Positions 8,696 through 16,780 are shown, counted from the stretch's first letter. The stretch: 26,873 nt of DNA from JANXQG01 sp037147235 (GCA_037147235.1 JBAWVO010000055.1:1-26873), one strand, 5' to 3'. Notes: a model not told the origin generated them from the sequence alone. Program-made: numbers and translations.

Positions 8696-9610
8696 TTGAC
8701 TGACGATGCGAAACAAGGGGAGGAAGACCGCCGCGCGGGCGATTTCGCGACGGTTGTGGAGGCCCATTGGACGGCCGTTTTCCGCATGTTGTTCTGGATG
8801 AGCGGCAATTCCCACGATGCCGAAGAACTGACTCAGGAAACATTTCTTCGTGCTTTGCAGCATTTTGCCGAAATGTCGGCGGAGACGCGGATGCGTCCAT
8901 GGTTATTGCGGATCGCGACAAATGCATTCCTCGACGCAAAGCGCAAGCAAAAGCGCGCCAGGCGAGTTGCGTTGCCTCCGGACTTGCCAGGATGCATGGC
9001 TGACCCGGCGGATCGGATCGAAGTGATTGAGCAGGCGGAACTGGCAAAAGCGGCAATGACGGTACTTTCGGAGACTACTCGCACCGTGTTTCATTTGCGA
9101 GTGCAGGAGTCGCTTCCTTACGCCGAAATTGCCCCAATGCTGAACATGACCGAGCAGGCCGCACGGTGGCACATGCACCAGGCCCGAAGGAAGTTATCCG
9201 AAAGGAAGAGAATTATGAGACGAATTGTTTCGCTATTGTTGGTTTCCGTGTTAGTGTGCCTGATGAGCGCGGGTATTGCCGACGCCAAGAAGAAGGGGAA
9301 GGGGAAGGGGAAAGCTGTCGCGCTCACGACTGAGCAATTTGACGCCATGGTGGCAAAGAACTTCTCCCTCATGAACCCCAACGGTGAAGGGCTGGTTAAC
9401 GAGGCTGGGTGCATCGAGTTTAAGAAGGTGCAAAATCCCAACCGCACGTACTACTCCGTGGAGAGGGGCGAGGAAGAAGGCAAGGCCCTCTATGAGTCGT
9501 GCCTCAAAAACATGACGGACAAGAGCAAGGGTTTCAATCTTGAGGCATACAAGGCATACAAGACACCCAAGGCCCCCCCCAAGGCCGCCGACGCACCGAA
9601 GACCCCCTGA
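8696..9610 (+). CDS. ECF sigma factor joined in frame to an exported EF-hand-like protein
   Basis: The frame opens at TTG 8678. I prefer TTG 8696, because TAAGGT at 8685-8690 gives a ribosome site five bases away. Counting from 8678, residues 27-95 form sigma region 2 (GNSHDAEELTQETFLRAL is diagnostic) and residues 118-176 form region 4 with its helix-turn-helix (ESLPYAEIAPMLNMTEQAA). Region 4 ends at about residue 177. With no stop codon, the chain continues at residue 180 into a signal-like or membrane segment (VSLLLVSVLVCLMSAGIADA), a Lys/Gly run and a 90-residue domain with a degenerate EF-hand loop (NPNGEGLVNEAG). It is either a membrane-anchored sigma factor with an outside sensor or two genes read through in frame. 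A stand-alone start exists at 9215. The following gene is not an obvious anti-sigma. Confidence 0.75.
   Translation: MTDDAKQGEEDRRAGDFATVVEAHWTAVFRMLFWMSGNSHDAEELTQETFLRALQHFAEMSAETRMRPWLLRIATNAFLDAKRKQKRARRVALPPDLPGCMADPADRIEVIEQAELAKAAMTVLSETTRTVFHLRVQESLPYAEIAPMLNMTEQAARWHMHQARRKLSERKRIMRRIVSLLLVSVLVCLMSAGIADAKKKGKGKGKAVALTTEQFDAMVAKNFSLMNPNGEGLVNEAGCIEFKKVQNPNRTYYSVERGEEEGKALYESCLKNMTDKSKGFNLEAYKAYKTPKAPPKAADAPKTP
9215..9610 (+). CDS. Alternative reading: separate exported EF-hand-like small protein
   Basis: An ATG at 9215 lies 4 bases after an AAGGAAGAG ribosome-like site (9202-9210) and begins a textbook signal peptide: MRR, then a hydrophobic core to ADA. The mature part is about 108 residues with FDAMV followed by an Asn/Gly loop and an IEF hydrophobic, which resembles one EF-hand with degenerate ligands. 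If translation starts here, the sigma factor and this protein are an unusual in-frame overlap without an intervening stop. The same bases are included in the longer sigma frame. Confidence 0.4.
   Translation: MRRIVSLLLVSVLVCLMSAGIADAKKKGKGKGKAVALTTEQFDAMVAKNFSLMNPNGEGLVNEAGCIEFKKVQNPNRTYYSVERGEEEGKALYESCLKNMTDKSKGFNLEAYKAYKTPKAPPKAADAPKTP
9293..9312 (+). repeat. AAGGGG hexamer repeat inside the coding frame
   Basis: Three exact AAGGGG units (9293-9310) plus AA encode alternating Lys-Gly just after the signal peptide of the EF-hand-like part. As a hexamer, slippage would add or remove Lys-Gly pairs without changing the frame. Confidence 0.7.
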
Positions 9611-9667
9611 CCGCGCCCGTTAAGTTCGCCGAAGGTCTCGGTGAAGGGGAGAGAAAGGGAGAAAGGG

Positions 9668-9798
9668 CCACGGAGGAAACACGGATGGAAACACGGATAA
9701 GATAAAAGACAGGAAGATAAGACCGGGAGGATTTTGTGCCAACCGCTTGCGGTTTCGCAGTTTTTCCGTCTTATCCGCGCTATCGGTGTCATCCGTGG
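9668..9798. repeat. Imperfect inverted-repeat element with central hairpin
   Basis: The left arm contains CCACGGA (9668-9674), two direct ACACGGAT copies (9679-9686, 9691-9698) and CACGGATAAGA (9692-9702). The right arm carries TCTTATCCGCG (9769-9779), the complement of that last motif with one mismatch, and ATCCGTGG (9791-9798), the complement of the first. Near the centre is a perfect AACCGC-TT-GCGGTT hairpin (9741-9754). This fits a small non-coding palindromic or MITE-like element. No flanking target duplication was identified. Confidence 0.6.
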
Positions 9799-9862
9799 TC
9801 AAATCTCCTGCTTTCAACGTGGAGGAAGGGAATTGGGGATCGGGGATTGACCCTGAGTACTG

Positions 9863-9939
9863 CTCCCAACTCCCAACTCCCAACTCCCAACTCCCAACTT
9901 CTAACTTCTAACTTCTAACTTCTAACTCCTACCTCCTAC
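9863..9939. repeat. Tandem heptamer array, eleven units
   Basis: Eleven consecutive 7-base units are present with no interruption: five CTCCCAA (9863-9897), four CTTCTAA (9898-9925) and two CTCCTAC (9926-9939). All begin CTYC. The array ends three bases before the ATG at 9943 and so occupies the whole ribosome-binding region of that gene. It resembles, in unit size and leader location, the short tandemly repeated repetitive sequences known from filamentous cyanobacteria. Whether they are related is unknown. Confidence 0.9.
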
Positions 9940-9942
9940 CAC

Positions 9943-11619
9943 ATGATCCGACTCAAAAAAACAGTACCACTAATCCTCGTGTGCGGCCTCTTGTTATTGA
10001 TTCCCAAGAACCTCCATGCCTGGGAACCCAACGCCAAGGATTTGGATGCAGCGATAAGTGTGGGCGATTTCAGCGGCTATCAGGCCAACATATCGGCATG
10101 GCTGAATCAGAAAGTGCCCGCAGACTCTAGCGGCATATCGGAGGCGGCCATGAAGACACTGCTCAAGGATCCGGTTTTGGCAAACACGCTGGACCAATGG
10201 CAACTGATTACGAAATGCAGCGCGGGCAAGATCGGAGCCTTCGCCAAGGCGGATTCCGCCAACCGGAAGTTCTTGAACTGGCTGCTCAACGGTACGCAGT
10301 CCATGGATCTCTATTTGGAGGGCGGAGTACCGCAGGACAAGGCATACGTGGAGTCGCTGGGCGTCTTGCGCACGATATTTGATGCCGATCCTGAATCCCA
10401 CGCAGGCATGTACCGTAGACTTGCCATCGCGACATCCTTGGCGCACGCAACGCCCTCCACCTGCTTCGGTTCTGGCGAGGTGATCGATCCGCTGAAACGC
10501 TATCAACAATTCAAAGCGGCCCATAAGAACAACGAACTGGCGGCGTATTTTGGCGATCTCACCGTGTGGGAGTATACGAAGGTGGTGGACACGGCGGCAT
10601 CCGACAAGGATATTGTCTGGGCGCGAGAGATGCTTAGGACCATGCGTCCCGAGTTGGTCAGGGAAGCACGGTACGTCAGGATGGTGTCCGAAGTGCAATA
10701 TACCACGGGAGACTGGGGGCCGAAACCGCATAGCATGGCCACGATCCTTAAAGGCGGCGGAAAATGCGGCCCGAGAGCCTGGTTTGGAAGGATGATCAAT
10801 GCCGCCTTCGGCGTTCCCGTTTGGGGCGTGAAGCAACCGGGCCATGCCGCGGTCGGTTTCCTGGGAGACAGCGGGTGGAAAGTAATGTTCGGGCGCGGAT
10901 GGGACAAATCGACCTGGGGAGGAATGAACGGCAACAAGTTCCTTGAAATCGTCCGCGAACGCAGTTACGCCACGGACTTCTCGCAGGCCGAACATCTTCG
11001 GTGGATTGCGGACGTACTGAAGTCCACAGAACAGGCCAGTGCCGTCAAGAGCGTCGCCGAGCAAATCCGGAAAAATCCGAAAGGGCCGCGAACGGAGCAT
11101 AAGCTCACCTGCGTAAAGTACCCCCCGCCGCAAGCAGAAAAGCCTTGGCAGCCCGTTGCCGGGGTACAGCACATTGTGGCGACGGAGTGGTTGAAGGCAG
11201 ACAAAGCCTCGCGCATCCCTTCCTTCGATTTCGGCAAGCAGGTGTATTTTCAGAAGAATAGTGATGAATGGGTGGAGTACAAGGTCAACGTGCCCAAGGC
11301 GGAGACGTACGGGATTACCATCGGCCACGCCGTGGCAAACGGGGATTGCCGCGTCCGCATTTACGTCGGCGACACGAAGATTGGCTGGATGCCCCTGAAC
11401 AACACGAAAGGATTATGGGGGAAGACCAAGGAAGTGGATTTTGCGTTGCCTAAGACCGAAACCTTGCGATTCGTCTTTCCCAAGCAGCGAGGCGTTGTGG
11501 TCAAATGGTTTGAATTGAAAGCAAAAGGCGCAGCCGCTCCCAGCACCGCGGAAGCGGAAACGAAAACGGAAACAAAAAAGGAAGCGGTAGACCCAGGAAA
11601 CCCTGGGGAAACGGAATGA
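9943..11619 (+). CDS. Secreted transglutaminase-like protein with CBM6-like C-terminal domain
   Basis: The 558-residue protein has a signal peptide to about residue 26 (ending LHA). Its middle has a Cys-His-Asp arrangement typical of the transglutaminase/papain-like fold: C275 in GGGKCGPRAW, H301 in QPGHAAVGF, and D321 in RGWDKSTW or D309. The C-terminal part, about residues 425-535, looks like a CBM6-type beta-sandwich (FDFGKQVYF, DEWVEYKVNVPKAETYGI, LRFVFP, VVVKWFEL), which would bind carbohydrate. It ends in a Lys/Glu/Thr-rich tail. The reaction is not determined: amide or peptide cleavage or transfer near a glycan is inferred. No Shine-Dalgarno site is present; only the pyrimidine-rich heptamer array precedes the start. 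Its stop overlaps the next start (ATGA). Confidence 0.65.
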   Translation: MIRLKKTVPLILVCGLLLLIPKNLHAWEPNAKDLDAAISVGDFSGYQANISAWLNQKVPADSSGISEAAMKTLLKDPVLANTLDQWQLITKCSAGKIGAFAKADSANRKFLNWLLNGTQSMDLYLEGGVPQDKAYVESLGVLRTIFDADPESHAGMYRRLAIATSLAHATPSTCFGSGEVIDPLKRYQQFKAAHKNNELAAYFGDLTVWEYTKVVDTAASDKDIVWAREMLRTMRPELVREARYVRMVSEVQYTTGDWGPKPHSMATILKGGGKCGPRAWFGRMINAAFGVPVWGVKQPGHAAVGFLGDSGWKVMFGRGWDKSTWGGMNGNKFLEIVRERSYATDFSQAEHLRWIADVLKSTEQASAVKSVAEQIRKNPKGPRTEHKLTCVKYPPPQAEKPWQPVAGVQHIVATEWLKADKASRIPSFDFGKQVYFQKNSDEWVEYKVNVPKAETYGITIGHAVANGDCRVRIYVGDTKIGWMPLNNTKGLWGKTKEVDFALPKTETLRFVFPKQRGVVVKWFELKAKGAAAPSTAEAETKTETKKEAVDPGNPGETE

Positions 11620-12656
11620 GAGTAGCAGGATTCAGGCAGTATCTGACAGTGGGCATGACAGTCGGTTTGGTATCACTTGGACAGGCTTGGGCCGCACCAG
11701 CCGACATGCAGATGCATGCCGACGCCCAGCGGATCGTTTCACAATACAAGGCCGTTTTCAATAAGTCGAACCCTCGACGGTTGGGGATGCAAGTTGCCGG
11801 TGGAACTCCTTCCCGCACGGCGGTCGATGGGCCGCTGCTTGGCAACGGCGATTTGGGTGTTGTGATCGGCGGCCCACCTGAAGCCCAGCACTTCTACATC
11901 AGCAAGGCCGATTTCTGGCGGTTTCAGGGTGGCCATCGCAAGGGTGGTGGACACCCGTTTGGCAGCCTGGACATCAAGATTCCGGCCCTCGCCGGCGGCA
12001 CGTACCTGGTCGAACAGGAACTCTATCCGGCGATCACAACGTCCCGATTTACGAAGGGCCAGACCAATGTGACGATGCGATCCTGGGTCGCGGCGACAGA
12101 TAACGTCCTTATCGTCGAGCTTTCAGCCGCGGGCACGCCGGCGGATGTGGAAGTCAAGCTGTGGGCCGATAAGGCTGATGACACGGGCCGGAAAGATGCG
12201 GTCCTCTGGGTTGCAAAGTCGATCGCCGATGATCGGGTGGAAATTCCTGTCACGGCGGCTTGTGGCATGGCGTTTCTGGGGGCCAAGGAGCCAGCCTTCA
12301 AACTGCAGCCGGGGCAAACGGTCACGGTCGCGGTTGCCATGCAAAGCTCGTTTGACAGTAAGAAGCCCCTTGAGGCCGCTCAAGAAAAGGCCCTGGGGTT
12401 GAATGAGAAAAGGGTGGAGAAACTCCGGGAGCGGCACGCGCAGTGGTGGCGGGACTTCTGGACGCGCTCGCTGGTCGAGATCGGCGACCCGGTCCTTGAG
12501 CAGCGTTATCCGTACAAGACGTCGAATATAGTCAGCTCCGCGCGAAATTGCTGGGTTGCGGGCAAATTTTGGAGCGTCCGGCTTGAAACAAGTGACGAGA
12601 GAGCCAGCCTGAACATGACCGATTCTAGCGAGAAATCCATCGTGAGTCTTGGATGA
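11616..12656 (+). pseudogene. GH95-like glycosidase, N-terminal domain only (truncated)
   Basis: The start overlaps the upstream stop by ATGA, and a signal peptide (to about residue 27) follows. The segment around residues 70-100 (VDGPLLGNGDLGVVIGG and an ISKADFWR patch) is the hallmark of the GH95/GH65N_2 N-terminal beta-sandwich. Members are usually above 700 residues, with an alpha/alpha-six catalytic barrel in the second half. Here similarity continues to the RSLVEIGDPVLEQRY linker-type segment near residue 298, then stops. The last 48 residues are unrecognisable and end at 12656. The catalytic domain is missing, so the gene is broken or chimeric. The frame remains open across the join. 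Confidence 0.7.
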
Positions 12657-12660
12657 CAAA

Positions 12661-12667
12661 AAGGTGA
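12661..12667 (+). promoter_or_regulatory. Ribosome-binding site for the double-FAD gene
   Basis: AAGGTGA precedes two consecutive ATG codons (12669 and 12672). Spacing favours the second ATG (about 5 bases from AGGTG), which would remove one Met. Confidence 0.5.
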
Positions 12668-12668
12668 A

Positions 12669-15662
12669 ATGATGAATACAATCAGTCGCCGTGATTTTCT
12701 CAAAAGTGCAGCCTGTTTTTCTGCAGTGGCAGGTACGACTACACTTTACTCTTGCAGCACTACCGCTCAAGCCAGGACTCGCAAAGAGATATCTCTCGCC
12801 TGCATCCGCCCGCAATGTATGTTGCCTGTTATTTACGATGTAAATGTCGCCGTTATCGGCGGTGGCGCGGCGGCCGTGGCGGCTGCGAGCGATGCGGCGG
12901 CAGCCGGCGCAAAAGTGTTCCTCATGGCGGAGGAACCCTACCTGGGAGAAGATATTTGCGCGACATACCGTTACTGGGAGACCCGGCCCGGCAACATTCA
13001 TCCCCTTTACAGTAAACTCTTTCCCGGCGAATCGATTCCGACGCCATTTCAGGTCAAGAAGCTCCTGGACACTGAGTTGATCGAGAAGAATATCCCGTTT
13101 CTCCTGTGCAGTTACCTCAGCAATGTGCTGTTCGATTCCGACGATAACATCGCTGCCATTGCCATTGCCAACAGGACAGGGGAACAGATTGTAAGGGCCA
13201 ACGTCATTATTGATGCCACGCCCTATGGATCCGTCCTTCGTAAAGCGGGCGTCAGGCTGCTGCCGCGTTCTGGAGTATCAAGGCTGGTGGAATTCACGAC
13301 GGTCGGCGGGATCGCGATGCCGAAAATCAAACACCAGGTCCAGCAGCGGACTCTGCCCTTTGCGAAGGCTACTTGTGCTATCTCCAGCTACAAGCTCGAT
13401 ATTCCGTTGGAAGACACGTCGTACCCGGCTCTTGCCGCGGCCGAGCAGGTTGTACGCGATCAGACCTGGAATCAGGACATCATTGATTCTTCCGACCGCA
13501 TCTTCGTGATGCCGCGCGAGATGTTTGCCGGCTGCGCGAGTCACAAGAATGATGGCGTCGATCCCGGTGTTGTTGATCTGGGCTGTTTTCAACCGCGCGG
13601 CAGAAAGGGAATCTATGCCCTGAACGGCTGCGGTGATGTTCCGGTACAGGCGTTGGGCGCACTGCTTAATCCGGCCTGCATGATGGCTATTGGCGGCCGC
13701 ATCGGCAAAGCGGCGGCGACCGAGGCAAAAGGACTGCCGATCAGAAAGATTGCCAAGGGCAGCGCGGAGAAGCTCCAAATTGAGGCCGGCGAAGCGCGGA
13801 TCGAAGGCTCCTACCTGAGGCCGCAGCACAAACTGGAAATCGTCCGGGTCTCTTCAGAGATCATTGAGATTATCGGCAGATATGATGTCGTGGTAGTCGG
13901 AGGGGGAACAGCGGGAGCACCAGCCGCAATCAGTTCCGCCGGGAACGGTGCAAAGACCCTTTTGATCGAGCAAATGCACGGGCTGGGGGGTACAGGAACA
14001 CTCGGCGGAATCGCCACATACTATCATGGGTATCGTGGCGGCTTCACCAGGACAATAGATACCGGGGTCAGCCTGATGGGTGGTAAAAAAGCAGACGCCG
14101 GCATGGGGAAGAAGGGGGGCTGGAATGCACAATGGAAGATGGAATGGTTCCGTCAGACCGCCCGACGGGCAGGCGTGGATATCTGGTTCGGCGCGACAGT
14201 CTGCGGGGCGGTTGTCGATGGCAAAGATGTGAAAGGAATCGTGGTCGCCACGACTACGGGCAAGGGGATTGTGCTTGCCAAGCGAGTTATTGACGCCACG
14301 GGTTCTTCGGACGTGGCAATAGCGGCCGGCGCAGCCTATACATATACGAATGGTGATCATGTCGCCATCCAGGGGGCTGGGCTCAGCGCGCTCATACCCG
14401 GTCAACACTACGTCAACACCGACTGGGCATTCATCTCCGAGTTCGATGTGTTTGACGCCACACGCGCATATACGATTGCCAAGCACAAATACAAATCCGC
14501 CTATGATATCGGCAAATTGCTGCAGACGAGGGAACGGCGTCGCATTGTCGGCGACTTTGAAATAACGGCTTTGGATATCATCAACAAGCGCACGTATTCG
14601 GATACAATTTCTTATCACAGGAGCGACTTTGACTCTCACGGCTTCGCGGTTGACCCGTACTTCCAGCTCCAGCCGCCGCACAGGGGCAGCCTCAGCGCCG
14701 CCGTGCCTCTGCGGGCACTGCTTCCCAGGAGGATCGAAAACATAGTAGTCACGGGCTTGGGTTTTTCGGCCCAGCGCGACGCGATGCCCCTGCTGAGAAT
14801 GCAGCCTTGCCTCCAGAGCCAGGGATACGCAGTTGGACTCCTGAGCGCCTTGTCTGCGGCCGATAACAAGAGCTATCGCGAGATCGACCTCAAGCCGGTA
14901 CAGAAACAGTTGCTGGGGATGGGAAATCTGCCGACCGACTTGGTTTTCAAGGAAAGCGTACCGGTGAGCGAAGCCGCCGTCAGGAATGCCATCGGGAAAC
15001 TGGACATGGACCTGAAAGATCTCCACGTTATTCTGTGGGATCGCAGCGTTTCGTTCCCCGTGCTGAAACAGCAACTGGCCGCGTCAGTCGGCACCGACCA
15101 GAAACTTGCCATTGCGTTCATACTGGGAATGCATGGAGATGGCGACGGGTGGCGGGAGCTGGTTGAGTCCGTGAAGAAACACTCGAAATGGGATGTCGGC
15201 TGGGATTATCGCGGCATGGGCCAGTACGGCCGGTCAACGAGTCCGCTCGACGATCTGATAATTGCGGCCGGGCGTACAGGCAGGAAAGAAGCCCTTCCGT
15301 ACATACACAAGCTTGCCGAAAAACTGGAGGCAAACAGTCATTTTTCACACTTTCGGGCCGTGGCAGTTGCTGCCGAGACGATCAAGGATCGGAGTTCTGC
15401 GCCGGTCCTGGCAAGCCTCCTCAGGAAACCGCAGGTAGCCGGCCACGCCGCATGCAACATCAAGGAAGCCCTGGAGAAGTCGAAACCCGGCATCACGGAC
15501 AACTCTACTCGCAATGCGGCCTTGAAAGAAATTGTGCTGGCCAGAGCCCTTTATCGATGCGGTGACCATGGGGAACTGGGAGAACAGTTGCTGAAGCTGT
15601 ACGCGAACGACCTTTGCGGCCACTACGCAAGACACGCCGCCGCAGTGTTGGCAAAGGGATAG
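12669..15662 (+). CDS. Tat-exported oxidoreductase with two FAD domains and a HEAT tail
   Basis: The 997-residue protein begins with a twin-arginine signal (SRRDFLKSA at 6-14). It carries two separate Rossmann FAD sites: AVIGGGAAAVAAA (G64-G66 region) and VVVGGGTAGAPAA (about residues 408-420), the second followed by LIEQ and a GGTGTLGG loop. The FAD_oxidored unit is therefore duplicated; the second copy is the more canonical. From about residue 810 the sequence is helical and repeat-like (LDDLIIAAGRTGRKEALPYI, SAPVLASLLRKP), fitting HEAT repeats. The Tat signal implies cofactor loading in the cytoplasm before export. Length agrees with large PVC FAD oxidoreductases. Sampled lines are poorer in GC than the operon at 83-5929. 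The substrate is unknown. Confidence 0.85.
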   Translation: MMNTISRRDFLKSAACFSAVAGTTTLYSCSTTAQARTRKEISLACIRPQCMLPVIYDVNVAVIGGGAAAVAAASDAAAAGAKVFLMAEEPYLGEDICATYRYWETRPGNIHPLYSKLFPGESIPTPFQVKKLLDTELIEKNIPFLLCSYLSNVLFDSDDNIAAIAIANRTGEQIVRANVIIDATPYGSVLRKAGVRLLPRSGVSRLVEFTTVGGIAMPKIKHQVQQRTLPFAKATCAISSYKLDIPLEDTSYPALAAAEQVVRDQTWNQDIIDSSDRIFVMPREMFAGCASHKNDGVDPGVVDLGCFQPRGRKGIYALNGCGDVPVQALGALLNPACMMAIGGRIGKAAATEAKGLPIRKIAKGSAEKLQIEAGEARIEGSYLRPQHKLEIVRVSSEIIEIIGRYDVVVVGGGTAGAPAAISSAGNGAKTLLIEQMHGLGGTGTLGGIATYYHGYRGGFTRTIDTGVSLMGGKKADAGMGKKGGWNAQWKMEWFRQTARRAGVDIWFGATVCGAVVDGKDVKGIVVATTTGKGIVLAKRVIDATGSSDVAIAAGAAYTYTNGDHVAIQGAGLSALIPGQHYVNTDWAFISEFDVFDATRAYTIAKHKYKSAYDIGKLLQTRERRRIVGDFEITALDIINKRTYSDTISYHRSDFDSHGFAVDPYFQLQPPHRGSLSAAVPLRALLPRRIENIVVTGLGFSAQRDAMPLLRMQPCLQSQGYAVGLLSALSAADNKSYREIDLKPVQKQLLGMGNLPTDLVFKESVPVSEAAVRNAIGKLDMDLKDLHVILWDRSVSFPVLKQQLAASVGTDQKLAIAFILGMHGDGDGWRELVESVKKHSKWDVGWDYRGMGQYGRSTSPLDDLIIAAGRTGRKEALPYIHKLAEKLEANSHFSHFRAVAVAAETIKDRSSAPVLASLLRKPQVAGHAACNIKEALEKSKPGITDNSTRNAALKEIVLARALYRCGDHGELGEQLLKLYANDLCGHYARHAAAVLAKG

Positions 15663-15673
15663 GACAAAGATTC

Positions 15674-16780
15674 ATGAAACATCACACGCTTAAAACTGGA
15701 ATGGACGGTGTTCTCATGGCGCTTGGGATGATTTGCTCCGCCTGCGCAGACACGAATGACGCCTCGACCGCTCCGTCGCTTTCCATCTGGTATCAACAAC
15801 CGGCTAGGAAGTGGGAGGAAGCACTTCCGTTAGGTAATGGTCGGCTCGGCGCGATGGTGTTCGGCGACCCCGCCAAGGAGCACATGCAACTCAACGAGGA
15901 AAGCTTGTGGGCCGGATGTCCCGTCGAGGCGTGGGCGCTGGATTTCTCCAAGCATCTCGCCGAAGTCCGCCGCCTGTTTTTCGCCGGCCAGAATGCCAAG
16001 GCGCAAACTTACGGCGAGGCGCACTTGACCGCCACCCCGACATCGTTTCGCTCCTACGAACCGTTCGCCGACTTGTGGCTGGATTTTGGTGCTGTGGAAA
16101 AGGTGACCAGCTATCGGCGCGAACTCGCCCTTGCCGACGGTCTCGCCCGAGTGCGATTCCGCCAAGGTGATGCTACGCTGACGCGCGAGGCGTTCATCTC
16201 CGCGCCGGACAACGTGCTGGCGGTTCGCGTGAAGACCGACAAGCCGGGCGCGCTGGCCTTCGCGGTGAGCCTGACGCGCCAGCGCAATGCCACCGTCAAA
16301 GCGGCCGCTGATAACCAACTCCAACTCGACGGCCAAATCGTGGACGTGGAAAAGAAGGATGGCGGCTACGATGACAACGCCGGCGGTTCCGGCCCCGGCG
16401 GTGCGCACATGAAATTCGCCGGCCGGCTGCAAATGCGAGTGGACCGCGGCCAGGTGACTGCAGAGGGCAGCCAGTTGCGCATCGCAGGTGCCTCCGAGGC
16501 GGTGATCTTGTTCACCGGTGCCACCGACTACAATCTTGCCAAACTCAACTTCGACCGCACCATCGATCCAGCACAAACCAGCGCGGATAACTACAAGGCC
16601 GGCAAGAGCTTCTTTCAATGGGCGGATGAACTGAAGGGCATACGGCTGTCTTCGGCGATCGAGATTCCTTACGCCCATGCCGGCGAGACAACCGTCACCC
16701 CGGAGACGGCGCGCACCTTTGGCGCCGACCTCGTCCGGGCAATGCGTCAATATCTCGTATCGGAAAGGCCGCTAAAATGA
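15674..16780 (+). pseudogene. GH95 (alpha-L-fucosidase type) 5' part fused to an unrelated 3' tail
   Basis: ATG 15674, 11 bases after the previous stop, is preferred over the overlapping upstream start because it opens with an export signal (possibly a lipoprotein, MICSAC). Residues 35-290 are unmistakably GH95 N-domain: WYQQPARKWEEALPLGNG, MQLNEESLWAG and a YRRELALADGLARV strand. Near residue 305 (about nt 16590) family similarity stops, well before the catalytic barrel. A tail of about 62 residues follows, containing EIPYAHAGETTVTPETAR. This resembles the end of another hydrolase, perhaps a zinc-carboxypeptidase-like one (weak recollection). The natural stop overlaps the next ATG. The GH95 catalytic residues are absent, so fucosidase activity is not expected. 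Confidence 0.75.

Larger units (their letters stand above)
9611..9942. other. Repeat-rich intergenic leader
   Basis: No gene is supported in these 332 bases. The stretch holds, in order, a purine-rich tract, an imperfect inverted-repeat element (9668-9798), a G-rich heptad-spaced stretch (9832-9852) and an eleven-unit heptamer array (9863-9939). The open frame on the - strand translating this stretch is low-complexity and looks like a by-product of the repeats. Confidence 0.7.

Noticed and set aside
9490..9883. - strand frames rich in Asp/Thr or Phe/Pro/Leu across the repeat-rich leader
   Set aside because: They are translations of CACGGAT-type repeats and purine tracts and do not look like a protein.
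9863..9939. Heptamer array considered as a CRISPR array
   Set aside because: Units are seven bases and directly abutting, with no spacers and no cas genes nearby.
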